A DNA stretch of 64,000 nt from Adineta ricciae. Its lineage: Eukaryota > Rotifera > Eurotatoria > Adinetida > Adinetidae. This document shows positions 21,080 through 32,755 of the stretch, piece after piece; position 1 is the stretch's first letter; each line of letters starts with the position of its first letter. Location: contig CAJNOJ010000140.1 in the NCBI GenBank assembly GCA_905250025.1, positions 62,001 to 126,000 on the forward strand. The letters are read 5' to 3'. The notes below the pieces were generated by a model. The model saw only the letters and a program-made list of their open reading frames with translations. It did not search any database and was not told the DNA's origin. The position numbers and the translations under genes are program-made.

Positions 21080-22555
21080 TGAAAAAAAAGGTGTTTTACC
21101 AAACCAAAAAAGCAATCGGTCGGCGGGCACAATCGCTAAACCTCACATGGTTTGGTCGCAAAAAGGTTTCGTATCGACCCTTTACATGATCGATGATAAA
21201 AAGGTTTCGCACATCAGGTTTCGTACGAAACCATTCCTGGAAAAAATCTATACAGTGTCGAGTGACTTTCTCAAACGTCGCTACAGTTTTTAAGATGATC
21301 TTTGTGACTATTGATAGAAGGTAACTAGATGCAGTTTTTTTTCGGGAAAAATCATGTTGGTACTCTTTGAGTCTTGGGATACAATGAGCTATTGCAAAAA
21401 GATTGAATTTCTTATTATTAGGATTTTTGAATTAAAAATTGTGATATTTTGATTGAGGACATTTGTTTTTATTCGCGTTTCAAATAAGATAATAAAATAA
21501 GTAGGATTGTAGAGCGCAAAAAAATCTCTACAAAACTTAATAGTTGCTACATTCTAATGGTGAACAATAGGGAACACAGGTTTGTCTAATTTTTCATATT
21601 TTCAAAGTTTAGCGAATGACATTATATACTGCGAAAGTTCTTGATTTTCTAAAGGAACCAAAATGTTTTACGTGCCACTAGATATAACTTTTTGAGCTCT
21701 GCAAAACCCTATATTCCGTTATTTAAAATCAGGACTTTGAAAAATCGACCATGTCCTGTGCTTCTATTGATTCTACAGATATAAATTTTTTTCTAAGATA
21801 TCGTAAGTACAGAATTCATTTCATTGTTTCTTTCGTAGGCAGTTTAAATTTTTATTTTCTCAGTGCATGTAAGCTGTTGTACACCAAAAAGAAATTTTTA
21901 TTTATTTTGAAGTGGACCGCCAGGAGGGTAATATGTCGTAGTGTGTAAAGATTTGTAATTTATTTTAGCCCTTTGACTAGTATCTTATGTGAACAACTTT
22001 CTCTGATGAAAGAGAAGTGCACGCTCATGGAGCTACACCTTTATTTATTTCTTCTTCTCAGATATTGTATGATTTCAATACAAAACACATGCTTATATAC
22101 TCGTCTATTCAACTCAATGAAAGAAAAGAGAATACCAAAGTGCATCAAAATGTACTGAGCAAAGATATGTATAGAGAATAATCTATCCAATAAGAAGAAT
22201 CGAAAGGACAATAGCTACACGTATAGCGCAACTAACCAAGAGCATTACAAATCCTTGTTCCCACTTACCATGGGAATGAGAATGGGAAGAATAGTGGAAA
22301 GGTCGTTCCCACAAGAGATTATTTCCCATATCCCTGATTTCTTATATATATACGTATATATATATATTACTGTTGATCTTCTTTATAGCAATAAATCGAG
22401 TATCTTTCTACATATTACTAACATGGGCAACGAACGACTTTCATAAGATCGATAGAATTCTAATTCTTTATATTCTTACATATTTTCTCATTACAGATTA
22501 TTAGATTGTGAACACTATCTACCAAAGGCACATCAATGAAAAAGATATTTGAAAT
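21080..22555. other. Long intergenic region with a GGTTTCG-repeat/palindrome
   Basis: No gene supported. Contains three copies of GGTTTCG (21165, 21203, 21217), the last opening a perfect 16-bp palindrome at 21217-21232. The rest is A+T-rich with short meaningless frames. Confidence 0.4.
21217..21232. repeat. 16-bp perfect palindrome
   Basis: GGTTTCGTACGAAACC reads identically on both strands. Two further GGTTTCG copies lie within 60 bp upstream. Could be a protein-binding site or the debris of a small inverted-repeat element. Confidence 0.5.
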
Positions 22556-23489
22556 ATGTGGAAGAAATTAGCCTTTTTCATTTCATTTGTATTATTGTCA
22601 TTCAGTATTGATCAAACTTTTTGTGGACCAATACGGAGAAAAGATCCAAAAAAAATACAAAGTTTAAAGTAAATTATCATTTCTCAGCCAACTAGTTCAA
22701 TTGATTTGAATTCATTTTTTTTATGCAGTTCACTATGTCGTCTATTGAATTATGGAGAATTTAATGAGCGTGGTATAAAAACATTTACATTAAACAATCC
22801 TAATGAACCCATTAAGAAGTATCAAACTGGATATAAAAATCGAGTAGAATACGTTCGTGCAGGTATTATTATTGTTTACAGTATTTTGACTTATCAAATA
22901 GAGTATTGGTTTTGAGAGTCAAAATGTTTTGAAATCTCTTGTCTCTCTGACTTATTGCGTTCGTTTGTAAGTGAATATAAATGATCCGAGCATATTATCA
23001 TTTTGACAAGAAAGTGTGCAGTGTTTTTGCTTTATAAATGCTCGTTTCACTGGCTGATTAAGAGAAATTAATTTGAATAATTTTTCTAATTTATAGTTTT
23101 TGATATGCTTTACTTATTTTGTTCTATTCGACATAGTTATTACATTTCAAGCTGTACAAAATAAAGGCTCACCAACAAATGACGCTGCTCGAAAATATGC
23201 ACGAGAAATGGGAAAATCTACAGATGATGCTGGTCATATTATTGGAAATCAATTGGGTGGTACTGGTCGAAGTCTCTATAATATTTTTCCTCAGAGCCCT
23301 AATATCAATCGAGGTGCATGGAGTAGAGAAGAGAAAGAAATTCGTAATTTAGTCTTAACTAACAAACAGCCTATTGAAGTTATTGTTCAACTGTATTATC
23401 CAACACCAACAGCAACAAGACCAAACCGTTTTACATACCGGACAGCTTATAACAATACTTGTCGTTCGGCTAATGTCTTCAACCCTTAA
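22556..23489 (+). CDS. Secreted DNA/RNA non-specific endonuclease (3 exons)
   Basis: Join(22556..22668, 22729..22862, 23152..23489), 194 aa; all three exons keep frame. Exon 1 encodes a signal peptide (WKKLAFFISFVLLSFSIDQ). Exon 3 carries the catalytic core: STDDAGHIIGNQLGGTGRSL, with the DxGH metal-nuclease motif, and NIFPQSPNINRGAW, with the conserved Asn that binds the metal. This matches the beta-beta-alpha-metal nucleases of the Endonuclease_NS_2 type, best known as bacterial secreted nucleases. Intron 2 is long for this window (289 bp). Possible roles are digestion of environmental DNA or defence; both inferred. A bacterial origin is likely but untested. Confidence 0.8.
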
Positions 23490-24339
23490 CAATTTTATCT
23501 TGCTATTTTGAAGATTGCAGTTTCTTTTTCTAATTTTTTCATATTTTATCCTTGCTTTTGGTCATCCTATTTTTTCACTAATAGAAATATTAACACGGCT
23601 GCATAATATATTCTCTGTTGTTAGTGCTCTGTCGTAAAACTGAGTTGCACGTACACTTATTCTGCAACGGAGCAAATCTCGGATTCGAGTTCTTCGACCT
23701 CAGTTACCCTTCGGTCGATCCTTACTCGGCAACAAAATAATTTTTTATTTCCCAATTAGCAATTAGCTGACTGAAATCTCGAAAAACTAAGGACGGATGC
23801 GAGGTCCTTGACCTCGATTACTTTAGAAGTGGTTACTTTCTAGTTTGTATGGGAAATTTCATTAATTTAAGAAATGCTGTTCTCTGATTGGATAGGACAG
23901 TCAGATAGACAAACTTTAAGCTTTTCGAGTCACGAATTTAACCGCTGTATAACCCTTTCTTTCAGAAAAGGAAATATATATCTACTTATATTTGAATTGA
24001 TGTTAGGCTGTGAGGGTCCACTTATAATATAAGTCGAATTAGGCAACTCATGCAACCACCCGTCAAAACCTAGTTACGCGACTCCTTTGAACGGCAAGAC
24101 GTAATATGCGTCTTTGAAATAAAACTGTTTCATGGACTGTTTTCTCTATTCTTTTATTTACCGCTGATAAGCTCAGAGAAGAATGCTTATTATATCAACA
24201 CAGTTTACATGACTTAGCATTTCTTTTACACTGGTAAAGAAAAGGTCTTATTTTTCATCGTGAGTTTATATTTCATCGACAGTTTCAAGTTGATATTACT
24301 CTTCCAGATTATTTCAGTGATAATCAATACTCGACTTGT
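23490..24339. other. Intergenic with a diverged direct repeat
   Basis: No gene recognised. Two related 27-nt segments (23681-23707 and 23795-23821, starting GGATTCGAG and GGATGCGAG) may be relics of a repeat. Acceptor-like CAG sites at about 24307 and 24317 lie just before the next gene's ATG. Confidence 0.35.
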
Positions 24340-27300
24340 ATGACATCTGATACGGAAGATATTTTCGTTTACGCACCTGACGTGCCAGCGGATATTCCTA
24401 ACAATGATGTTGAACAAATGCTCCAAAATCGCATTGAGAGGATCGGACGGATGAAAATCAAGAATGTTAAATACTACTCGAAACTCTGTATAGCTGTGAT
24501 TCGGATGATGAATGAGGATGATAAAATACATCTGATTAGTAATGTGCAGTCAGCTATCCTCGATTCCCAACGTGGCACAAGCATCTTCTTTACCGATCAA
24601 CTCGAACTTGATGCTTTTATAGTGCTCGATCGAAATGCATCGAAATTTCTTTCTTGTGAACAAGTTACATCTCGTCTCAAAGGAATATTTAAAATAAACG
24701 AAATCGTCTGTGAGTTGATATCGGATCAATTCCCCAACGTGTTTCACATTACTCTTAATTCACTCGATGATCTCGTCAAAGTAGCTAATACCAGAGAGAT
24801 TCAAATCGACAACATTGTTGTGACCATTTATCCACGTGCTGAATGTACTTTTCTAGAGGATTTACCACCATATATTACGAATGCCAAACTTCTATCTGCT
24901 ATTAGCAGTGAATCTGGTGGCAAAGAACTACCAACAACATCATTATACGTACAGTATAATAACGATACTGGTAATGCCATTGTTTTAACTGCAAAATTCA
25001 TTAAAACATGGTCCATAGAAAATGTCGTTACAATTGACGGGCGAAAAGTAGCAAAGAAGAAGAAACTTGACTACCGAGTACTTATCTCTCCAGTAGTTCG
25101 CGATTTTAATGTCAATCATATCCTGTATCATGAATTATTCGCAAATAAAGTTCTTGCCCACAAACACATCAAAGATCAACTTATTATTCAACTTGATAAT
25201 ATAGAAAGCTACAACAATTGTTTATCCAAAGGATTTCTACGACTAAACGACACAATGTTGGAAATAAAACCATATGCTGTTGTTATCGATGCAGAAACTA
25301 TGGATATCAATGCTGAGAACTGGTACGAGACAGCAATGTTGAAGATGGAACCGAATATTTTGACATTAATCCATAATCCTCAACATCCAATCTTTCATTA
25401 TCAGTGGAATGCTCAAAACTGGATTGAACAATTTCGAAAATTAGAATCGGCTGAACAGCGTTCAAAAAATGATGATTTACGTCGAGCTTTGCTACGCGTA
25501 ACAGTCATGTGGAATACGATCGGTGTTTTACGTAAACAACGTTATACAGTTAATGATGAAGAAATTATACTGAAACCCAAAACTATGAAAACAATTGTTT
25601 ATGATCATAAATCAAAACTATCGAGCGGATTGAAGATATCAAGCACTAATATTAAAATACCGTATGCATCGACTTCTGTTAAAATAGTTAATGAAGATTG
25701 TCTGATCGTTTACCAACGATTGGTTGCCGAAGGACGTCAACCACTACTATTGAATATGGCCAACCAAGTCAGTCCAGGAGGAGGTTATCGACAAGGCGAT
25801 GGAGCACAAGAAGAGAATCTTTTTCGTCGATCAAATTATTATCAAAGTCTTGACATCGAAGTAGCTGATAAGAATCAATCAGAGCGGCTGCGCACTAATG
25901 ATAAATGTGAACTTCGATCAATGTCACTAAGCGATACATTCTATCCAATGGACGAATTTGGAGCGATATATACAAGTGGTATTACAGTCTTTCGTCAAAC
26001 AGAAGCCGTGGGCTATGCATACATGAAATCGCCATTGTCGAATGTTTGTGCTATTGCCATGGCTGCTTATCGAGAACCGAAGTTAAAAACAAACAAAATA
26101 TTAGAGAATAAGTTTGCCATTCGTACTCGAAAGAAAATTGAAAATATTTTTGCCATTGCATATCATCATAAGCATGACTGTCTCGTTTTATCGGCTCTTG
26201 GGTGTGGCGTCTTTAAAAATCCACCTGATCATATTGCTGCTATTTTTGAGTCTGTCATCTTACAATATGCAGGTTTCTTTAGTACTATTTACTTTGCTAT
26301 TATTGATGATCAAAATATTGGTAATAAAACTAATCCACAAGGAAATTTTCTGCCATTTCACGAGTTACTCGATGGTGTAAGCATGCCATCGCCAACGTTA
26401 TTCCGTATCAATGCAGCGGTCGGACCAAACCGTATTACTGACAAGTCAGTAGATGGACAATTGATCTTAAGTGATGTTGTCATTTTACACCTTCCACCAT
26501 GTGATAATGGTGCAAAATGTCGTGATTATCAAAAGCCTGAGCATCGAAATCAATTTTCACATCCGCCTTTGTGTCCACTTGCAAATTTAACGTCTGCTTG
26601 TGATCGATTGGATGATCCGTCTCATACGTTCTTGTTCATGCACAATACTAAATGCAAAGATGGTGGTAAATGTGATAACAGTGACACAATGCATATTCTA
26701 AACTTTGATCATCCACCCTTTTGCAAATACGAAGGTGACTGTACAAATATTAGTGAAAGCCATTTGGTTGCTTTTCGGCATTTACCTAATTGTCCAGATG
26801 GTCCTGGATGTCGGAAAAAGCGAAGAAGGGATGCTGAACATTTAAAAATGTTTCGTCATTGCAAATCCGTCTGTCCTCACGATAACTGTTGCGCTTATTT
26901 TCATGACAAGACGCATTTAGACAATACGATACATTCATTTAGCTCGCCTTGTCCGCTAACACCATACATATGTCCTAAGTATATTGAATTCGTTCGATCA
27001 AGCGACGCCAAAGGAGTTTCTACAGAAGTAGAAGATCATTGTCTTGAGTATGCGCATGTTTGCTCATACGGCCGACGATGCCGAATCACAGATGAAAGTC
27101 ATTTGGAAACATCAATTCATATTATCCGGCAACTATGCCCAAAAGGTAGTAACTGCACGAAATTGACTCAAGAATATCATTTAGAATCGTACACGCATCC
27201 TGACATACGAGACATTCGTTTATTATGCAACATACCAGGCTACAAATGTTCTGAGCGATTTAACGAAAATCATTTAAAAAACTACCGGCACAACAAAAAT

Positions 27301-29803
27301 CACGATCATTTTTATGTAGCACCGTCTAGTAATCTCAATGTGTCGATTAATTTTGCGCGTAATCAAAGTCAATTAATTACGTCTGTGAATAACTACATTG
27401 ACAGAATGAACTGGCGAAAGGTCGCTATTTCTCCCGAAATAGTTAATTGGGTACGAGCATTGCAGCCCGTGCATCGATGTCGAGGAGAGATTTTCGAATC
27501 AATTCTTGTTCTAGGACATGTTATGAGTCGACGTTTTATGAATTTGCTAAGAAAACAAGAGAACGTAGTCAGAGCAGTACAACAACATAGCCAAGTACGT
27601 TCGATACTTCTTCGTCATAGTACTCCGACGGTGAAAAGCGGTGTATGCAAGCTTATTGAGATCGTGGTTGAGGCGGAATTTGTAAAGGAAAATTCAGATG
27701 GAACAGGTTCCTTGGATTCTGATTATCAGCAGAAAATTTCGAAGATAGAAAAACGTTTGAAACCACCGCTCAATATCAGAGAAGTTCAAATTATTCAAGA
27801 ATGGTCACTTAAAATTGCTCAAGCATCGATTATATTGAATAGAGTGCCAACAGGCATCGGATACGACCTCGATGAAAAACTAGGAACCGACCAACATGTG
27901 TTCAGCATACTTGGACCACATCTTGGTCATTATTACGGTGAAATTGTCATTACCTTCAAACAGGATATTATGTTTCATCCTGATGCTAATTTTTCCATTC
28001 ACGCTGGAACTGTTTTCTGTAACGAATCCGCTCATGAAATACGCCCATGGGTGAGAAATCCAGGCACACTAGAGAGACGCATCGAGCAATTCCATAATTC
28101 AAAACTTCATTGTTCTGTTCAAGGCTTTGAACATGCAGCAGCTGCCGAACTAGTGGCTGTAACAGGTCTCGATAAAAAATCAATGGAAGTTGACCTTCAA
28201 GCTATTCTTCAACAATGGATAAGTGTAGATTCGCATCTAACATTCGAAGCACATTTACCACAACTGATTCCATTGGATTATATCGAGTGTGTCTATATAC
28301 CCAAGAATATCTTCGAGTCTCTCTCGTCTGAAGCTCAACAAGCAGCGCGAGATGCTTTTAAAGATTCGCTTATGATAAGCTTGTACGAATGTGAAGAGTT
28401 CGATTCAGACATTGAACTGGCAGAATACCTTCGTCACAATTATCCAAAATACGTATACGAAGAACTTTGCGAAGCCATCAAACGTCGAATGGCGAATCTG
28501 GACGTTTCACGAGGAATAGTAATTACGGTTGCTGCTTCAGAATTCGAAGAACATGTTATTATTCCGATCAGCATTTCTCAAGCCTATCATTTATATTATC
28601 GTGACAAAACTCAATCAGAAAGCGGTCATCAAGTGACGTATATATATTGGCAAGCCATGAATGGTGATATGATGTTAACATTGGCTAATGAAAAGATCAT
28701 TACCGACGAGGAACAATTCGATCTTCGCTGTTTGATTTGCTATATTTCATTGAAGCCGTCAACGACAACAACAACTGATGAATATCGTGAAGCATATTCC
28801 TATTTAAATGATGGTTCACCATATCAACATGCAAACAATGTTAACACCAGTCAACTCAAAGCGAAATCAAATGCATTCTATCGTGGATGTAATACAGATG
28901 ATTACTTTACTCTGTGTCTAAAGATAGATCATGCAGCAGGTCTAGTAACGTTAAGTCATGCCGGGCCCAATAGTCTATATAATCATGAGAAGATTGAATG
29001 TCGCTTCAATAAATCTGATTTAGATTTATCAAAACTAGAATACATTCATTTAAGTGCTGGCTATCACGATGTTCCTGTACGAAATCTAACGATTAATTTT
29101 GAACCAATCCCTGAATTGCATCCATCGATTGATACAACTTTCAAAATAGATACATCTAGTTTACTTGAAAAACATCTTGTTCCAGTTTCCTATGTTGATC
29201 CCAATACGCTTGAAACTAAACGAATTAAAAGAATTCGACCTGTGCGAATTGTACCACCGTCCGATAATCAGACTTTCAGTCTATTAGATCGTGTGGGTCA
29301 TGCACTATGCTGTAATAACGTTAATGCAGTTGTGCCAGTTGAATTAGATGAGTCAGCTGCTCCAAAACTGAAACCTTGTCCTGATTCTGTTTATTGTTTG
29401 CAGCAGAAGTCATCGAGGCATATTAAAGAATATTCTCACCCTTGTAGCTTTTCAGAATTATGTACAAGAAAAGTAAAGGAACCTCACCTGACACACGAAC
29501 GGCATAATGTTCTGAAATGTGCACAAGACAAAAGTTGTCTGAAAAAAGATGATCCAGTGCATCGGGCAGAGTATCGTCATACTGATTTGCCTGATTATCT
29601 TATTCCATGTCAAAAACAAGCGAATTGCTCTGACAAATCACCCAAACATCGGATTAAGTATTTCCATGGTGAAGCTTTACCTTTAATTCGACGTAAACTC
29701 GATCCATTATAAAATATTCTATTTTAAATCTACTTTTTTCCTTTCAGGAGATCAACCATTAGAATACGTGCAATCGGAAAGATATCGTCGAAATGTTCGC
29801 TAA
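24340..29803 (+). CDS. Giant multidomain ADP-ribose protein: microbial-type PARG domain plus 14 PBZ-like zinc fingers
   Basis: A continuous frame of 1,790 aa from ATG 24340 to 29712. An alternative end splices 29669-29747 (G|GTGAAG ... TTTCAG|GA) and stops at 29803 (1,794 aa). Residues 1-400 contain repeated RRM/ferredoxin-like units, as in PARP10/14 (soft call). Residues about 420-660 are a microbial-type poly(ADP-ribose) glycohydrolase/macro-like domain (DUF2263/TIGR02452): QVSPGGGYRQGDGAQEENLF and HDCLVLSALGCGVFKNPPDH. Ten C-x5-C-x6/7-H-x5-H fingers follow (about 715-985; e.g. CDNGAKCRDYQKPEHRNQFS), with four more at the C-terminus (about 1685-1780), all matching the PAR-binding zinc finger pattern of APLF/CHFR. 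The region 1140-1335 (HVFSILGPHLGHYYGEIVIT) is a separate unrecognised domain, possibly akin to bacterial DUF3626. Likely binds and trims PAR or removes ADP-ribose. Confidence 0.85.
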
Positions 29804-30017
29804 TAGCGCCAAATTCTACCTTTATATTTGATTTTTCTTCGATATATAACACTGCTACTTTTTGCTTGCATTAAAAATATATGATAAAATGACTTACTAC
29901 CATAAATCACGTGATACTCAAAGGTTTGTAAAAAATAATCTGCATCTTATCAAAATAGAAAGCAAAGGTAAAGAGAAACACATGAATCTTTCTGATCGTA
30001 GTATATAGAAAGTGAAA

Positions 30018-31406
30018 ATGTTTTTTAAGTCTTACCAAAATATTTCATTGCTTCTGTTAGCATTTCTCTTCATAAATGACCATTTAATAAGCTCAATACA
30101 ACTCGATGATGAAATACTTGATAAATTCATCGAAGACGAAATTCAACAAGGTTTTCCCGGAGTTGCCCTCAGCGTGATACAGAACGGTAAAGTATTAAAA
30201 CAAAAAGTCTATGGTTATAAATTGAAGTACGACGACAATGGAACAGTAATAGATGAACCGCAATTGTTAGCGCTAGAGACTATGTTTGATATGGCTTCAT
30301 TAACAAAAATGTACGCAACAAATTATGCGTTAATGCACTTAGTCTATCAAGGAAAGTTAAATGTACATGATCCGATTATGAAGTATATTCCTTATTATCG
30401 TGGCTGTAATCCAGAACATGAATGTCGTGAAGCAAGGCTAATCAAAGATTTATTGACGCATACAGCTGGATATGCTTCAAGTGTCGAATTTTACAATCCG
30501 AAGAGAGTCTCGGCGGATTTATATTCTCAAGATAAGAATAAAACCGAAGAAATCATCGAAACAAAATTAGGCTTTCAACGTCCGAGAGGTGATGATCAAA
30601 TACCACTTTATTCAGACATTGATTACATGCTATTGGGTCTCGTCATCGAACATATTACTGGTATGCGAATTGATCAATACGTGAAGTCAACTATCTACCA
30701 ACCATTAGGACTAACTCATACATTATTTAATCCTGTGAACGGTTTCAATTATCAAAAAACTGATTTTGCTGCAACAGAACTTAAGGGCAACACACGGAAT
30801 AATACTATTGATTTTCCGAATGTCCGCCGATATGTTTTACAAGGACAAGTTCATGACGAAAAGTCGTTCTATTCCATGAATGGTCTTTCAGGGCATGCTG
30901 GTTTATTCTCAAATTTACACGACATGACTATTCTTACTCAAGTTATGTTAAACAATGGTACTTATGGAAATGTACAGTTTTGGAATGAAACTGTTCAAGA
31001 ACTTTTTTTGACACCCTATTCACGTGATCCAACGTACGGTCTAGGATGGCGTTTGAACTATAATCAGACTCTATCCTGGTTCGGTCTTCATGCGACCAAG
31101 GAAGCATACGGTCATACAGGATGGACAGGAACATGTACAGTCATTGATCCGAAATGTTCTATTGCTATTATTCTGCTGACAAATAAACGACATACACCAT
31201 GCATCAATGGTACTTTTGATGGTGAGAAATACGAAAGCGGAAGGTATGGAAAGATAATGACACTAGTCTATGAAGCCATACAATTAGATCAGCAGCAATG
31301 TTGTAATATAACACCAATAAATATGGGATGTCGAAACTCACTAGAGAATTTCTCTTCGTTAATTTTATTCTCTATGTGTGTTATCACTTCTCTATTAATT
31401 CATTAA
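30018..31406 (+). CDS. Secreted/GPI-anchored beta-lactamase-fold serine hydrolase (class C / PBP family)
   Basis: 462 aa from the ATG at 30018 (an upstream in-frame GTG is not used). Residues 1-28 are a signal peptide. The three class C beta-lactamase/penicillin-binding motifs are present: SLTK (Ser94, Lys97), YSD (Tyr198) and HTG (His366, in AYGHTGWTGT). The order and the LLTHTAGY segment match bacterial esterase/peptidase-type members. A hydrophobic C-terminus (LILFSMCVITSLLIH) suggests a GPI anchor. Intronless. Animals have LACTB-like relatives, but the wording here is closer to bacterial secreted enzymes. Substrate unknown: D-Ala peptides, esters and beta-lactams are all possible. Confidence 0.85.
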   Translation: MFFKSYQNISLLLLAFLFINDHLISSIQLDDEILDKFIEDEIQQGFPGVALSVIQNGKVLKQKVYGYKLKYDDNGTVIDEPQLLALETMFDMASLTKMYATNYALMHLVYQGKLNVHDPIMKYIPYYRGCNPEHECREARLIKDLLTHTAGYASSVEFYNPKRVSADLYSQDKNKTEEIIETKLGFQRPRGDDQIPLYSDIDYMLLGLVIEHITGMRIDQYVKSTIYQPLGLTHTLFNPVNGFNYQKTDFAATELKGNTRNNTIDFPNVRRYVLQGQVHDEKSFYSMNGLSGHAGLFSNLHDMTILTQVMLNNGTYGNVQFWNETVQELFLTPYSRDPTYGLGWRLNYNQTLSWFGLHATKEAYGHTGWTGTCTVIDPKCSIAIILLTNKRHTPCINGTFDGEKYESGRYGKIMTLVYEAIQLDQQQCCNITPINMGCRNSLENFSSLILFSMCVITSLLIH

Positions 31407-31822
31407 ATCATTTGAGTAGCACACAGACTCTTCAATTGCGAATAAATCAAAGCATACATTATTACATCAAATTCTTTCATTTCGATCGGAATAGAATGTA
31501 AAACATCGAATAATGTGAAAGACTATAAATATCTATATAGTACATTGAACTTAATTAATTGTTAATTTATATTATAATTAATTATGAAAAGGACTAGATT
31601 TAATTTCCGGCAAATCCTTATAAATCTGAATGCAACGTTAAAATTGCATTTGGCATATGTCTAGACTGAACTGGTTAGAAAGCGTTTCCTTTTCCTTTCT
31701 GCCATCATTTTAAATTCCTAAAAAGTCAAGAACAATGGTTCACAGATAGTCTTTTCTGTAGACGTCTATTCATGATATACAAAACGGCGATCTTTTAGTT
31801 GTTTTTAAACAAGTATATACGA
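31407..31822. other. Convergent intergenic region
   Basis: Probable 3' untranslated regions of the serine hydrolase and the GPCR. Nothing else seen. Confidence 0.35.
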
Positions 31823-32755
31823 TCATGTCAATGCAATTTGTGTATTAGGTCGCCGTGTTAATCTTTTCATTAGGAATGATTTCACTGGCTGGGTTAATTG
31901 AAACAAAGCAATGATGACCAATGCTAATGATACATCGACAAATAAAAATGCGATTCGATAGTGGTACTTTGGTGGCTTAGTGAAAAAAGTCATCCCAATA
32001 AATAATGCATAAGGAAAACCGATCGTTAATAAAATACCAACGACAATCATAATTTGTTGAGCCATTTTTAGATGTCGTTGTGCTCGAAATAATTTCGCAA
32101 CAGGTACCACACGACATTTCATTCGATGAACATGCTGCAACAGTTTATAATAAATAAACATGATTGCCGACACAGGTACTCCATAGATACATGAAGCGGG
32201 ATAAACAATGTAGAATGAGGGTACCACAGGTGTTTGACATATCTGATTATCTGCGTTGTAGATAACTTTTCCATTGAAAATAAATACAAATGGAAATATG
32301 ATTCCAATCAGCCATGTGATACAAATAATCATCAATTGAGATTTGGCTGAATGCCAAAATAAACGAGCCGGATAGACGGCAACGGTGTAGCGATAGAGTG
32401 CTTGCACTAAAAACGAATAGTTCACTAGAGCAGCAGCCACATAATCAAAATAGGCCCGGACAATACATTGCGAATCTTCATAATCAATTCTTTTGAGATC
32501 ATTTTCCAATGTAAAGATTGACATACTGAGCAATACACATGCGAATACAAGTACAGAAAGACATGAATTAGCAACTAACATCATCGGTACTGTATGACAT
32601 GACCGATCGACGATAATAATGCACAGAAAGATTGTTGAAAGTACAATAGCTACAATAGTACACGTAATCATAAAAATATCGACTGGAATGAACCATGACT
32701 GGATGACTGTTTCTAGTGTCATAATAGAAGACGAAGATGGTAGTGGTGATGACAT
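31823..32755 (-). CDS. Rhodopsin-like G-protein-coupled receptor
   Basis: About 310 aa from the first ATG (32755); upstream codons are open but lack an ATG. Seven hydrophobic helices are visible. TM3 ends LYRYTVAVYP in place of the classical DRY motif. TM5 (YGVPVSAIMFIYYKLL), TM6 (QQIMIVVGILLTIGFPYALF) and TM7 follow, then a short basic tail. Cys in TM3 (SQCIVRAYF) and in extracellular loop 2 (NQICQTP) could form the usual disulfide. It fits the large divergent receptor family seen in rotifers. Unlike the other two GPCRs here it has no intron in TM7. Ligand unknown. Confidence 0.75.
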   Translation of the reverse strand: MSSPLPSSSSIMTLETVIQSWFIPVDIFMITCTIVAIVLSTIFLCIIIVDRSCHTVPMMLVANSCLSVLVFACVLLSMSIFTLENDLKRIDYEDSQCIVRAYFDYVAAALVNYSFLVQALYRYTVAVYPARLFWHSAKSQLMIICITWLIGIIFPFVFIFNGKVIYNADNQICQTPVVPSFYIVYPASCIYGVPVSAIMFIYYKLLQHVHRMKCRVVPVAKLFRAQRHLKMAQQIMIVVGILLTIGFPYALFIGMTFFTKPPKYHYRIAFLFVDVSLALVIIALFQLTQPVKSFLMKRLTRRPNTQIALT

